Made by a program: the position numbers and the translations under genes | The notes under the pieces: generated by a model | Seen by the model: only the letters and a program-made list of their open reading frames with translations | What the model was told of the DNA's origin: nothing | Databases searched by the model: none | From: Elusimicrobiota bacterium | GTDB taxonomy: Bacteria; Elusimicrobiota; Elusimicrobia; UBA1565; UBA9628 | NCBI GenBank assembly: GCA_016194705.1 | Contig: JACQAZ010000004.1 | Coordinates: 62,001-126,000, forward strand | Length of the DNA: 64,000 bases | Direction: 5' to 3' | Shown here: positions 1 through 9,020 of the stretch, in pieces | How positions within the stretch are numbered: position 1 is the stretch's first letter | Layout: each line of letters begins with the position of its first letter

Positions 1-2
1 GC

Positions 3-293
3 GGGCTCGGCGTCAACACGTATACCGAAGAGTTCGAGCTCGCCCCCAAGCCCGGGTTCAAATGGCTCGACACCGGAACCCGCGAGACCCGCGAGCTCGA
101 GGATACCTCCGTGGGCATGGCCGCCATGCTGGGCGTTGGCGCGCAGTACCTGATATCCAGGCACTACGTCGCCGACGTCGAGGCCGCCTGGCACTGGTGG
201 CGCATCGATTCCGACAAGTTTTCGAATTTCATGCAGCAGTCGAGCTTCGCCCAGGCTGTGTCGCTGATGGCCAGGCTCGGCTGGAGGTTTTGA
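3..293 (+). CDS. C-terminal part of an outer-membrane beta-barrel-like protein (5' end outside window)
   Basis: The reading frame is open from the first bases, so the gene starts upstream of the window; 96 residues are visible. The end alternates hydrophobic and polar residues in short strands and finishes with a terminal aromatic (…LMARLGWRF), the signature of a last beta strand recognised by the BAM machinery. I infer an outer-membrane barrel or porin-like protein; no substrate can be named. It ends 40 bases before gyrA and may share its transcript. Confidence 0.5.
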   Translation, partial: GLGVNTYTEEFELAPKPGFKWLDTGTRETRELEDTSVGMAAMLGVGAQYLISRHYVADVEAAWHWWRIDSDKFSNFMQQSSFAQAVSLMARLGWRF

Positions 294-333
294 GACTTGA
301 GGTCCAGGCCGTCGACAACGGAGAGAGAACGCG

Positions 334-2844
334 ATGACCACGCCAAAGCAGCCTGATCTGACGCCGGAGCCCATGAGCAGCAACATCATCCCCCGCGACC
401 TCGGGGCGGAGATGAAATCCTCATACATCGATTATTCGATGTCGGTCATCGTGGGCCGCGCGCTGCCCGACATCCGCGACGGCCTCAAGCCCGTGCACCG
501 GCGCATCATGTACGCGATGCACGACGAGGGCCTGGCCTCCAACAAGAAATACTCCAAGTGCGCGGGCGTCGTCGGCGAGGTCTTGAAGAAGTACCACCCC
601 CACGGCGACTCGGCGGTCTACGACGCGATGGTCCGCATGGTCCAGGACTTCTCGCTGCTGCACCCCCTGATCGACGGTCAGGGCAACTTCGGCTCGGTCG
701 ACGGCGACCCCGCGGCCGCCTACCGCTACACCGAGTGCCGCCTCTCGAAGTTCGGCGAGGAGCTCTTGGCCGACATCGACCAGGACACGGTGGAATTCCT
801 TCCCAATTTCGACGGCACGACCGTCGAACCCACCGTGCTCCCCTCGCGCGCTCCCAATCTCCTCGTCAACGGTTCGGCCGGCATCGCGGTCGGCATGGCG
901 ACGAATGTCCCACCCCATAACCTGGCCGAGACCTGCGACGCGGCGATGGTCTTGATCAAGGAGCCCAAGATCGAGAGCAAGGAGCTCATGAAGATCCTGA
1001 AAGGCCCCGATTTCCCCACCGGCGGCATCATCCGCGGCAAGACCGGCATCAAGGACTATTTCGAGACCGGCCGCGGCTCGGTCCGGGTTCAGGCCCGCAC
1101 CGAGATCGAGGATATTAAGGGCAACCGCCAGGCGATCATCATCAACGAGCTTCCTTACCAGGTCAATAAGGCGACCCTGCTTGAGACCATCGCGGATCTT
1201 GTGCGCGACAAGAAGATCCCCGACATCTCGGACATCCGGGACGAAAGCGACCGCAAGGGGATGCGCGTCGTCATCGAGATCAAGCGCGACGGCAACGCCA
1301 ACGTCGTCTTGAACCAGCTCTACAAGCACACCCAGATGGAAACCACCTTCGGCGTCATCCTCTTGTCGCTGGTCGACGGCAGGCCGAGGGTCCTCGGGGT
1401 CCGCGACATCCTGGGACACTTCATCCAGCACCGCAAGGTCGTCGTGGTGCGCAGGACGAAATTCCAGCTTAAGAAAGCCGTCGACCGGGCCCACGTTTTG
1501 GAAGGCCTCATCATCGCGGTCAAGAACATCGACAAGGTCGTCAAGATCATCCGCGCGGCCGCCGACGTCGACCAGGCGCGCTCCGAGCTCATGGGGCAGT
1601 TCGAGCTTTCCAAGGTCCAGGCCCAGGCGATACTCGACATGAGACTCGCCCAACTGACCCGGCTGTCGGTGGGCGAACTGCAGGAAGAGTTCGACGCCCT
1701 CAAGAAGAAGATCGCCGAGCTCAAGGCCATCCTGGCCGACGTCAAGAAGGTCATGGCGATCATCGCCAAGGAGCTTGAGACCGTCAAGGAGCAGTTCGGC
1801 AAGGCCCGCCAGACCCAGATCACGACCGAGGCCGCCGAGATGACCCTCGAGGACCTCATCGCCAAGGAAGAGGTCGTCATCTCGCTCTCGAACACCGGCT
1901 ACGTCAAGCGCATCCCCGTGGCGACCTACCAGGCCCAGGGGCGCGGCGGCAAGGGAATCACGGGCGCCGAGGTCAAGGAAGAGGATTGGATCGAGCATTT
2001 CTTCGTGACCGACACGCACGCGGCCCTGCTCTTCTTCACGAACCGAGGGAGGGTCTTCGCGCTCAAGGCTTATGAAGTCCCGGAAGGCAACCGGACATCG
2101 CGCGGCAAGGCGGTGGTCAATCTGCTCGCGCTCACCGGCGAGGAGAAGGTGACCTCGGCGATCGCGATCCGCTCCTTCGAGGAGAAAAAGGGCCAGGAGA
2201 CCTACCTTGCGATGTGCACGCGCAACGGCACTGCCAAGAAGACTCCGCTCTCGGATTTCGAGAACATCCGGCGCTCAGGCATCATCGCGATCACGCTCGA
2301 CGAGGGAGACGTCCTCGTCGAAGTCCAGCACACCAAAGGCTCGGACGAGCTCTTGATCGCGAGCAAGGACGGCATGGCCATTCGGTTTCCGGAATCCGAT
2401 GTTCGCTCTATGGGACGCGGGGCCGCCGGCGTCAAGGGCATGCGGCTCGACAAGGGCGACCAGGTCGTCGGGATGGAGGCCTTCCCCCACGACTCGAAGA
2501 AGACTTTGCTGACCGTCTGCGAGCACGGACACGGCAAGCGCACCGAGCTTGCCGAGTACCGCGGCCAGCACCGCGGAGGCGGCGGGGTCATCACGATCAA
2601 GTCCACCGACCGCAACGGCGCCGTCATCGGCGTCAAGCTCGTGACCGACGACGACGACCTGATGGTCATGACCGAGAAGGGCAAGGCCATCCGGCTGCGC
2701 TGCAAGGACATCAAGACCATCTCGCGCAACACCCAGGGCGTTCGGCTGGTCAAGCTCGACGAGGGCGACCAGGTCGCGCGCGTGGCGCCGATCGCCGTCG
2801 AGCCGCCGGTCAGCCCCGAGCTGCCCCTGCCGGATGGGAAATAG
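334..2844 (+). CDS. gyrA: DNA gyrase subunit A
   Basis: 836 residues, the normal GyrA length. GyrA breaks and rejoins DNA in the A2B2 gyrase that introduces negative supercoils. The catalytic tyrosine is Y132 within [11 protein letters not shown]. The quinolone-resistance region reads [14 protein letters not shown], with Ser and Asp at the E. coli S83 and D87 positions, i.e. the sensitive form. The C-terminal beta-pinwheel carries a GyrA-box (QGRGGKG near residue 535), which favours GyrA over ParC. A GGAGAG ribosome-binding site precedes the ATG. The 3' end overlaps the next gene by 11 bases. Confidence 0.96.
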   Translation: MTTPKQPDLTPEPMSSNIIPRDLGAEMKSSYIDYSMSVIVGRALPDIRDGLKPVHRRIMYAMHDEGLASNKKYSKCAGVVGEVLKKYHPHGDSAVYDAMVRMVQDFSLLHPLIDGQGNFGSVDGDPAAAYRYTECRLSKFGEELLADIDQDTVEFLPNFDGTTVEPTVLPSRAPNLLVNGSAGIAVGMATNVPPHNLAETCDAAMVLIKEPKIESKELMKILKGPDFPTGGIIRGKTGIKDYFETGRGSVRVQARTEIEDIKGNRQAIIINELPYQVNKATLLETIADLVRDKKIPDISDIRDESDRKGMRVVIEIKRDGNANVVLNQLYKHTQMETTFGVILLSLVDGRPRVLGVRDILGHFIQHRKVVVVRRTKFQLKKAVDRAHVLEGLIIAVKNIDKVVKIIRAAADVDQARSELMGQFELSKVQAQAILDMRLAQLTRLSVGELQEEFDALKKKIAELKAILADVKKVMAIIAKELETVKEQFGKARQTQITTEAAEMTLEDLIAKEEVVISLSNTGYVKRIPVATYQAQGRGGKGITGAEVKEEDWIEHFFVTDTHAALLFFTNRGRVFALKAYEVPEGNRTSRGKAVVNLLALTGEEKVTSAIAIRSFEEKKGQETYLAMCTRNGTAKKTPLSDFENIRRSGIIAITLDEGDVLVEVQHTKGSDELLIASKDGMAIRFPESDVRSMGRGAAGVKGMRLDKGDQVVGMEAFPHDSKKTLLTVCEHGHGKRTELAEYRGQHRGGGGVITIKSTDRNGAVIGVKLVTDDDDLMVMTEKGKAIRLRCKDIKTISRNTQGVRLVKLDEGDQVARVAPIAVEPPVSPELPLPDGK

Positions 2845-3370
2845 CCTCCGGCTGGGCCTGACGCTCATCGCTCTGCTCGGCGCGTCCGCGCGTGCCGAGA
2901 TCGCGCTCGAGGGCGTGCAATGGCAGCTCGTCCGGCGCGAGCCGGGCAAGGCCTTGAAGCCGCCCACGGCCGAGAACCTCTCGGAGCTCCCCGTCGAGCC
3001 GGGCGGCCGGCTCAAGGGCCGCTTGTGGGCCCGGCTCAAGCTCCTCAACCGCGGGCCGGAGCTGGACGCGATCCTTGTGCGATACTCGGTGTCGGCGAAG
3101 ATCGCGCCTTTGGACAAGCGACAGCCCGCGAGCTGGGCCCTGCCCTTCATGCTCGGCGACCGCCGCCTGCCAAAGGTCCGGGCCAACGCGCCTCTCGAGA
3201 TCCCGCTCGACCCCTCAGACGATGTCGGGCTCTATCTCAAGAACATCTTCCGTGAGGGTTACTGGCCCGACGAGCTCAAGATCGAGGTGATGGTTCAGCC
3301 GCGGCGCGACCAGAAGACGCCGCTCAAGGTCCTCGAGTCGATCTTGCCCCTCAAGGCCCCGGGGAAATGA
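2834..3370 (+). CDS. Exported protein of unknown function
   Basis: 178 residues. An N-terminal hydrophobic stretch (about residues 5-18, ending ASARA) looks like a cleavable signal peptide, so the protein is probably periplasmic. The rest is a soluble, beta-rich sequence with no motif I recognise. It overlaps the end of gyrA by 11 bases and the start of serS by 4 (ATGA), so it sits translationally coupled between two housekeeping genes. No function can be assigned. Confidence 0.75.
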   Translation: MGNSLRLGLTLIALLGASARAEIALEGVQWQLVRREPGKALKPPTAENLSELPVEPGGRLKGRLWARLKLLNRGPELDAILVRYSVSAKIAPLDKRQPASWALPFMLGDRRLPKVRANAPLEIPLDPSDDVGLYLKNIFREGYWPDELKIEVMVQPRRDQKTPLKVLESILPLKAPGK

Positions 3371-4662
3371 TCGACCCAGCGCTCATCCGCAAGGAGCCGG
3401 GCAAAGTCCGCGCGGGGCTCAAAAACCGCGGCGGCCGCTACCTGCCGGCGCTCGAAGAACTGATTAAGCTTGACGCCGAGCACCGCGAGAAGCTCAAGAT
3501 CGTCGAGGACCTGCGCGCCAAGCGCAACGCCTCTTCGACGGCCATCGGCAAGGCCAAGGCGCAAAAGAACGAGGAGGAGGCCAAGCGCTTGATGGCCGAG
3601 GTCTCCGGCCTCAAGGACGAGATGTCCAAGCTCGAGGCGGAGCTTTCCCCCCTGGCCGAGAAGACGCGTCTGGCGGCTTTGGGCTTGCCGAATCTGCCCC
3701 ATGAGTCGGTTCCCGTCGGGGCTTCTGAGGCGGACAACAAGGTCGTTCGCGAGGGCGTCAAGCCTCGGACCTGCGATTTCAAACCCTTGGACCATCAGGC
3801 CTTGGGCGAGAAGCTGGGGATACTCGATCTGGCCGCCGCCGCGAAGCTCTCGGGCTCGCGCTTCGCGTTGTGGAAGGGAGCGGGCGCCAAGCTGCTGCGC
3901 GCGATCATCAATTTCCAGCTCGACCTCCATCTCAAGAGCGGCTACCAAGAGTTCTGGCCCCCCTCTTTAGTGCGCCCCGAGATCCTCGAGGGCACCGGCC
4001 AGCTGCCGAAGTTCGAGGCGGATCTCTACAAAACGGCCAACAAGGAGGGAGACAAGGCCCACGACCTCTACTTGATCCCGACGGCCGAGGTGCCGCTGAC
4101 CAACCTCGTGCGCGACGAAATCCTCGCCGCGGACCGCCTGCCGATGAAGCTGACCGCCTACACGCCTTGCTTCCGCCAGGAAGCCGGCTCTTACGGCAAG
4201 GACGTGCGGGGGGTCATTCGCAACCATCAGTTCGACAAGGTCGAGCTCGTGCGGATCACCACGCCCGAGGACTCCTTGTCCGCCCTCGAGGAACTCACGG
4301 CGGACGCCGAGTCCGTGCTCAAGACGCTCGAGCTGCCGCACCGCGTCCTCTCGCTTTGCACGGCGGACATCGGGCCGGCCGCGCGCAAGACCTACGACCT
4401 CGAGGTCTGGATGCCCTCCGAGAGCCGCTACCGCGAGATCTCCTCGTGCTCGGACTGCGGCGACTACCAGGCCCGGCGCATGAACGCCCGCTTTCGGCGC
4501 GACGCCAAATCGGCGCCCGAGTTCGTGCACACTTTGAACGGCAGCGGCGTCGCCGTCGGCCGGCTCGCCGCGGCGCTCCTCGAGAACGGACAGCAAAAAG
4601 ACGGCGCCGTGCTGATTCCGAAGGCGCTTCAATCCTACTTCGGCGCCGACCGCATCGCTTGA
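3367..4662 (+). CDS. serS: Seryl-tRNA synthetase
   Basis: 431 residues, typical of bacterial SerRS. The start ([11 protein letters not shown]) matches the family N-terminus and is followed by the long antiparallel coiled-coil arm (about 30-110) that grips the tRNA-Ser long variable arm. Class II motif 2 appears as PCFRQEAGSYGKD and motif 3 as LNGSGVAVGRLAAALLEN. It charges tRNA-Ser and tRNA-Sec with serine. The ATG overlaps the upstream stop by 4 bases; the stop overlaps the TTG of mazG as TTGA. Confidence 0.97.
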   Translation: MIDPALIRKEPGKVRAGLKNRGGRYLPALEELIKLDAEHREKLKIVEDLRAKRNASSTAIGKAKAQKNEEEAKRLMAEVSGLKDEMSKLEAELSPLAEKTRLAALGLPNLPHESVPVGASEADNKVVREGVKPRTCDFKPLDHQALGEKLGILDLAAAAKLSGSRFALWKGAGAKLLRAIINFQLDLHLKSGYQEFWPPSLVRPEILEGTGQLPKFEADLYKTANKEGDKAHDLYLIPTAEVPLTNLVRDEILAADRLPMKLTAYTPCFRQEAGSYGKDVRGVIRNHQFDKVELVRITTPEDSLSALEELTADAESVLKTLELPHRVLSLCTADIGPAARKTYDLEVWMPSESRYREISSCSDCGDYQARRMNARFRRDAKSAPEFVHTLNGSGVAVGRLAAALLENGQQKDGAVLIPKALQSYFGADRIA

Positions 4663-5069
4663 CCGAGCTCGACCGCCTCGTGGCCGTCGTCGCGCGCCTG
4701 CGCTCCCCCAAGGGCTGCCCGTGGGACCGGGAGCAGACTCACAAGTCCTTGATCAAGTACCTGCGCGAGGAGGCCAAGGAGGTCGAGGCCGCGATCAAAA
4801 AGGGCACCTGGCACGAGATCGAGGACGAGCTCGGCGACCTTCTTCTTCAGGTCCTGCTGCACGCCCAGATCGCCAAGGACAACGGGCGGTTTGACGTCCA
4901 GGACGTCGCCAAGAGCCAGCGGCTCAAGCTCACGCGCCGCCACCCGCATGTCTTCGGCAGCGCGAAATTCAAGACCGCCGAAGAGGTCCTGCGGCACTGG
5001 GACCAGATCAAGGGCAAAGAGCGCGCCCTGCGGCGCGCCGACGTCAAGCGGCGCGCGAAAAAGTCTTGA
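4659..5069 (+). CDS. mazG: MazG-family nucleoside triphosphate pyrophosphohydrolase (single domain)
   Basis: 136 residues, about half of E. coli MazG, containing one all-alpha NTP pyrophosphatase domain. The conserved opening (ARLRSPKGCPWDREQTHKSL) and the metal-binding EExxE…ExxD pattern (LREEAKEVEAAI … EIEDELGDLLLQVLLHA) are present. I chose the TTG start at 4659 because it retains the usual N-terminal helix and overlaps the serS stop as TTGA; GTG at 4680 is the alternative. The family removes pyrophosphate from (d)NTPs and damaged nucleotides. The 3' end overlaps the convergent asd gene by 26 bases. Confidence 0.88.
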   Translation: MTELDRLVAVVARLRSPKGCPWDREQTHKSLIKYLREEAKEVEAAIKKGTWHEIEDELGDLLLQVLLHAQIAKDNGRFDVQDVAKSQRLKLTRRHPHVFGSAKFKTAEEVLRHWDQIKGKERALRRADVKRRAKKS

Positions 5070-6120
5070 GCCAGCCGCGGCGCAGGAGCTCTTCTGCGAT
5101 CTGGACCGAGTTGAGCGCCGCGCCCTTGAGCAGGTTGTCCGAGACGATCCATAGGCAAAGCTCGCGCGGGCCCGTTCCGGGCCGCAGCCGTCCCGCGTAG
5201 ACCGGCCCCTTGCCCGCGGCCGTCTGGGGCGTCGGGTAGCGGCCATTGCCGGAGAAAACAAGCCCCGGCGTTTTCTCGAGGATGGAGCGCGCCTGGGCGA
5301 CCGACACGGGCCGCGAGAAGCTCAGCCAGGCCGCGAGACTGTGGCCGCGCGAGACCGGAACGCGCACGGCCGTGACGCTCGCAGCAAGCTTCGGCGCCCC
5401 CCAGATCTTCTTGAGCTCGGCCGCGACCTTGTTTTCCTCGGAGCTGTAGCCCGACGCGTCGAATCCCCCGACCTGCGGGATCACGTTGCCCGCGATCGGC
5501 GCGGGCAGGGCCGAAAAGGGCGCCCCGGCGAAGCTCGGCGCGCGGCCCAAGCGCAGCTTGAGCCGGGGGGAAAGCCTCCGCGTCTGAGAAAAAAATTCCT
5601 CGAGGGCCGCGCGCCCCGCGCCCGAGACGGCCTGATAGGAGGCGATCCGGGCCGCCACGCAGCGGAAGCGTTCGTGCAGGAGACGCCCCGCGACGGCCAA
5701 GCCCGTCATCGTGCAGTTGGGTCCCGCGATCAGGCGCCTTTTTTGCGAAAGGGCGTGAGCGTTGACTTCGGGGATCACGAGAGGGACGTTCGGATCGAGC
5801 CGGAACGCCGAGCTGTCGTCGATGACCCAGACGCCCTTGGCGGCCAAGGCGGGCGCCAGGCGCGCGGAGACCTCGTCGGCGCTCACGAAGAAGACGAGGT
5901 CGCAGTCGGCCAGCGCGCGACGGTCGACGCCCGGGGCGGGAAGAGTCCTGCCGCGGAAGCGGATCGTCTTTCTCATTTTTCCCGATGAGAAGGCGAGCAG
6001 CCGCGAGACAGGAAAGCGGCGAGCTTCGAGGCAGGCGAGCAGTTCGGCCCCTACCATCCCGGTGGCGCCGACGACGGCGACCAACGGGCCCCCGGCCCAG
6101 CGGCCCTCAGCGCGGGGCAT
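5044..6120 (-). CDS. asd: Aspartate-semialdehyde dehydrogenase
   Basis: 358 residues from the ATG at 6120, which overlaps the upstream gene by 14 bases; the open frame extends further but loses family similarity. The N-terminal NADP-binding loop is VAVVGATGMVGAEL. The catalytic cysteine lies in AGPNCTMTGL, followed by YQAVSGAG and the substrate-binding region around GYSSEENK. The enzyme reduces aspartyl phosphate to the semialdehyde, the branch point to lysine/diaminopimelate, threonine and methionine. Its 3' end overlaps convergent mazG. Confidence 0.92.
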   Translation of the reverse strand: MPRAEGRWAGGPLVAVVGATGMVGAELLACLEARRFPVSRLLAFSSGKMRKTIRFRGRTLPAPGVDRRALADCDLVFFVSADEVSARLAPALAAKGVWVIDDSSAFRLDPNVPLVIPEVNAHALSQKRRLIAGPNCTMTGLAVAGRLLHERFRCVAARIASYQAVSGAGRAALEEFFSQTRRLSPRLKLRLGRAPSFAGAPFSALPAPIAGNVIPQVGGFDASGYSSEENKVAAELKKIWGAPKLAASVTAVRVPVSRGHSLAAWLSFSRPVSVAQARSILEKTPGLVFSGNGRYPTPQTAAGKGPVYAGRLRPGTGPRELCLWIVSDNLLKGAALNSVQIAEELLRRGWLKTFSRAA

Positions 6121-7102
6121 AGGGGATGGCGAAGGTCTCGCTGTGTCCGACGTTGCCCGAAGAGTCCATCGCAGCACCCCGCAGGAAATTGCCGGGAGCA
6201 ATCTTTTCCGGGCTCAAGGTGAACAGATAGGGCGGCTCCCGCCGCAGCTTGGAGAGCCGCTGCCAATCGAGCTGGTCGCGTGATGTCTCGACCCAGGCCT
6301 CGATGACGTCGTCTCCCCCCACCGCGAATTGGGCGATCGCATTGCGCCCGACGCGGCTCAGCGAGAAATCCGCCACCGAGATCTCGTCGTCGTTGGGAGA
6401 GATGAGCTTTATGGCCAAAGCGGGGTAGATCGTGTTGAGCGGAGTCTCGAGCGCCGCCGCCCCGTTGCGCGGAGGCACCCCGGTGATCGAATGGTTGTTC
6501 CAAGCACGCGTCTCCGGCGAGGCGCCCGAGTCCTCGGCCGAGGCGGCCGCGAGGATAGGCGAGCTCGAGGCGCGCACGAAGTATTTTGTCGGAGACCAAA
6601 TGATGAGGTAGTTGGCTCTCGTGAAACTCACCGCCGAGATCGGGACCTCCGACCAAAACCACTGCGCTTCGCCTACGCCCTCGACGAAGGTCTGGGGGTC
6701 GGGCTCCGCCGGGATGTCGGAGGCGGCGGCCAGGAAATAGCTCTGCTCGGAGGCAAACGACGGGCTCTGCGAGATGGCCATGTAGACCTTTCCGTCGATG
6801 ATCTCGCGCAGCCACGGCTTGTTGGCATTCGGGCGGGTCTTGGCGCGGCCGATCTTGGCACCGATGTAGGCGCGCGTGTAATCTCCCATTGGCGCGGCCG
6901 GCAGCTTGACGATCCACGCGTTGTTGAAGCCGATGTACCAGTTGCTGTCCGGTCCCCCGCTGGCGAAGCGCATGAAGTCGTTGATGTTGGGCGAAAGAGA
7001 CAAGTACAGAGGCAAAGCCGTCGTCGAGGAGGCTGCGGGCGTCGGTTGGGCCGAGGCGGTTCCCGCGCCCAGCGCGAGGAGCGCACACACTAAAAAAATC
7101 AT
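6107..7102 (-). CDS. Exported protein of unknown function
   Basis: 331 residues with a clear signal peptide (MIFLVCALLALGAGTASAQ, cleavage near residue 19). The mature part is soluble, with aromatic- and Asn-rich stretches (NWYIGFNNAWIVKLP) and no motif I can name; a C-terminal beta-sandwich with a 'DSSGNVG' segment resembles Ig-like surface modules. The ATG shares one base with the parB stop and the stop lies inside asd, so it is probably co-transcribed downstream of parAB. Function unknown. Confidence 0.75.
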   Translation of the reverse strand: MIFLVCALLALGAGTASAQPTPAASSTTALPLYLSLSPNINDFMRFASGGPDSNWYIGFNNAWIVKLPAAPMGDYTRAYIGAKIGRAKTRPNANKPWLREIIDGKVYMAISQSPSFASEQSYFLAAASDIPAEPDPQTFVEGVGEAQWFWSEVPISAVSFTRANYLIIWSPTKYFVRASSSPILAAASAEDSGASPETRAWNNHSITGVPPRNGAAALETPLNTIYPALAIKLISPNDDEISVADFSLSRVGRNAIAQFAVGGDDVIEAWVETSRDQLDWQRLSKLRREPPYLFTLSPEKIAPGNFLRGAAMDSSGNVGHSETFAIPYAPR

Positions 7103-7983
7103 TATTTTTTAAGTATATTTATTATTTTATCAAAGTCGGTCAGCGAGAAAAAATGCAAAGTGATCGAGCCCTTGGTGGGATCTTTTCTTGTCTTGATCTC
7201 GACCTTCGTGCCGAGGGAATGCTGCAAACTGTTCTCGAGCGCGCGGATATCCGCCGATTTGAGCGGTCGATTCTTGGCCGTTTTCTCGGGAGCCTCCGAT
7301 TGGCCGGCGTTGGCCGAACGCGCAAGGTCCTCGGCCTGGCGCACGGAGAGTTTTTGAGCGAGCACCAGATCGAAGACCTTCTTTCGCGCGAAGCTGTTCT
7401 CAATCATCAGCAAGGCTCGGCCGTGCCCCTCCGAGAGCTGGCCGAATTGCACGGCTTTCTGCATCTCGTCGGGCAGGTCGAGCAGGCGCAAGGTGTTTGA
7501 AATCGCCGACTTCGACTTTCCGACGACGGCGCCGAGATCGGTCTGGGTGATGTGGAACTCCTTCATGAGGCGCAGGTAGCCCAGCGCGCTCTCGATCGGG
7601 TTGAGGTCTTCACGCTGCAGGTTCTCGATCAAGGCCAAAGTGAGCCGGCTTTTGTCCGAGTCGGGAGCGCGAACGATCGCCTGGACTTCGCGCAGGCCCG
7701 CAAGCTCTGAGGCGCGCAGACGCCGCTCGCCGGCGATGAGCTCGTAGGTGTCGCTTCCAGAATCATAAGAGACGAGGATCGGCTGGGCCAGGCCGTGCGT
7801 CTTGATCGAGGCCGCGAGTTCGCTGAGCTTCTCGGGGTCGAAATTCTTGCGCGGCTGTAGGCGGTTGGGGCGAATCCTTTCGATCGGCAAGGTCAGCACG
7901 GCCGTAGCGCCTATGCCGTCGCTGGCTGGAGGTGTGGCGGCCGGTATCAGAGCTTCAAGTCCTCGTCCAAGAGCGCGTCTCAT
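7102..7983 (-). CDS. parB: Chromosome-partitioning protein ParB
   Basis: 293 residues. After a short N-terminal segment (GRGLEALIP) that usually contacts ParA comes the ParB/Srx CTPase domain, with the GERRLRA motif near residue 85 and the ENLQREDLNPIE segment, then a helix-turn-helix (about 135-175) for parS binding and a C-terminal dimerisation helix region. ParB loads at parS and, with ParA, separates origins. The start overlaps parA by 4 bases. I found no convincing parS in the window. Confidence 0.95.
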   Translation of the reverse strand: MRRALGRGLEALIPAATPPASDGIGATAVLTLPIERIRPNRLQPRKNFDPEKLSELAASIKTHGLAQPILVSYDSGSDTYELIAGERRLRASELAGLREVQAIVRAPDSDKSRLTLALIENLQREDLNPIESALGYLRLMKEFHITQTDLGAVVGKSKSAISNTLRLLDLPDEMQKAVQFGQLSEGHGRALLMIENSFARKKVFDLVLAQKLSVRQAEDLARSANAGQSEAPEKTAKNRPLKSADIRALENSLQHSLGTKVEIKTRKDPTKGSITLHFFSLTDFDKIINILKK

Positions 7984-8798
7984 GCTTGGTTCTCCAGGGG
8001 CATCGCCGGCGCTTGCTCGAGAGAGGGCGGAGCAGGGGCGCGGCGGGCCAATAGTTCTTGCGCGAGAGCCAGGTAGGCTTCCGCGCCTTTCGACTTGTGA
8101 TCGTATTGAAAAATGCTCTGACCGAAGCCAGGGGCCTCGGCCATCCTTATGTTTCTGGGGATAACTGTGTTGAAAAGGGCCGCGCCAAAAAATTTGGTGA
8201 CCTCGTCCTTGACCTGGTTCGAGAGCACCATCCGGGAGTCGAACATGGTCAGTACCCCCCCCTCCACTTTGAGTTTCGGATTCAGCGATTGGCGCACGCG
8301 GTTGACCGCATCGGTGAACTGGGCCAGCCCCTCCATCGCGTAATACTCCCCCTGGATCGGAATAATGACCTTTTCCGCCGCATTGAGCGCGTTCAGAGTC
8401 AGAAGCCCCAACGAGGGTGGACAGTCGATGACAATGAAAGAAAATCGAGGCTTTACGGCAGAAATGGCGCCTTTGAGCCGGCTTTCGCGCGCCAGAGCCG
8501 CCACGAGTTCGATTTCTGCACCCGCAAGATTGGCGTTCGAGCCGGCAACGGATAGATTTTGGATTGCGGAGGCTTTGATGGTTTTTTCGAGGGGCAACAG
8601 ATCGACGAGGACATGATAGAGGTTGGGCAGGAACTCCTTTTTGTCGAAGCCGAGGCCGGAGGTGGCGTTTCCTTGCGGATCCATGTCGATCAACAAGGTT
8701 TCATGGCCGAGTTGGGCGAGCGCAGCCGAGAGATTGATGGCGGTCGTGGTTTTTCCCACCCCCCCCTTCTGGTTTGCGACGGCTAATATCTCTGCCAT
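7980..8798 (-). CDS. parA: Chromosome-partitioning ATPase ParA (Soj)
   Basis: 272 residues. It has the deviant Walker A (NQKGGVGKTTTAINLS), the A' motif (LLIDMDPQGNATSGL) and Walker B (VIDCPPSLGLLTLNAL), all standard for chromosomal Soj/ParA. It forms ATP-dependent dimers on the nucleoid and drives movement of ParB-parS complexes. First gene of the parA-parB operon; the parA stop overlaps the parB start as ATGA. A sigma-70-type promoter lies about 60 bases upstream. Confidence 0.96.
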   Translation of the reverse strand: MAEILAVANQKGGVGKTTTAINLSAALAQLGHETLLIDMDPQGNATSGLGFDKKEFLPNLYHVLVDLLPLEKTIKASAIQNLSVAGSNANLAGAEIELVAALARESRLKGAISAVKPRFSFIVIDCPPSLGLLTLNALNAAEKVIIPIQGEYYAMEGLAQFTDAVNRVRQSLNPKLKVEGGVLTMFDSRMVLSNQVKDEVTKFFGAALFNTVIPRNIRMAEAPGFGQSIFQYDHKSKGAEAYLALAQELLARRAPAPPSLEQAPAMPLENQA

Positions 8799-8854
8799 GG
8801 TAGTTCAAACGTGAAAACTCGGTCCCCCACCCCTGTATCGATCGCGGAATATGC

Positions 8855-8883
8855 ATCTTACCAGAAGCTGAAAGTGCTGTCAA
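8855..8883 (-). promoter_or_regulatory. Predicted promoter of parAB
   Basis: On the minus strand a perfect -35 TTGACA (8883-8878) is followed by a 17-base spacer and -10 TAAGAT (8860-8855). Transcription would start near 8848 and leave a leader of about 50 bases. It lies in the AT-rich divergent region 8799-9020. Confidence 0.7.
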
Positions 8884-8983
8884 GCCCCATGCAGAGTTCC
8901 AAATTTGTTCGTTATAGATTGTTAAGTATGTTATAAGACTATTAATTATCATATAGTGTTATATTAGGCCGTTTAGTCGTTTG

Positions 8984-9013
8984 TTGAAAAGCGCTGGCGA
9001 TTTCATTTACAAT
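8984..9013 (+). promoter_or_regulatory. Predicted promoter of the PuuA-like gene, leaderless arrangement
   Basis: -35 TTGAAA (8984-8989), 18-base spacer, -10 TACAAT (9008-9013). The ATG at 9021 is 8 bases beyond the -10 box, so transcription should begin at or next to the start codon. No Shine-Dalgarno sequence is visible before the ATG. Confidence 0.6.
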
Positions 9014-9020
9014 TGAGCCT

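Noticed and set aside
421..2019. 532-codon antisense frame within gyrA
   Set aside because: Composition mirrors gyrA codons, with no start signal or domain; typical of high-GC antisense frames.
334..2844. Topoisomerase IV subunit ParC instead of GyrA
   Set aside because: The C-terminal QGRGGKG GyrA-box and full pinwheel favour GyrA. No parE or gyrB neighbour is visible to argue otherwise.
8157..8175. DnaA-box-like TTATCCCC within parA, suggesting oriC nearby
   Set aside because: Single imperfect match inside a conserved coding region, with no cluster of boxes or AT-rich unwinding element around it.
8803..8818. Possible parS site just upstream of parA (GTTCAAACGTGAAAAC)
   Set aside because: Only the half-site ACGTGAAA matches the parS palindrome; the left half has few matches. 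No full parS was found elsewhere in the window.
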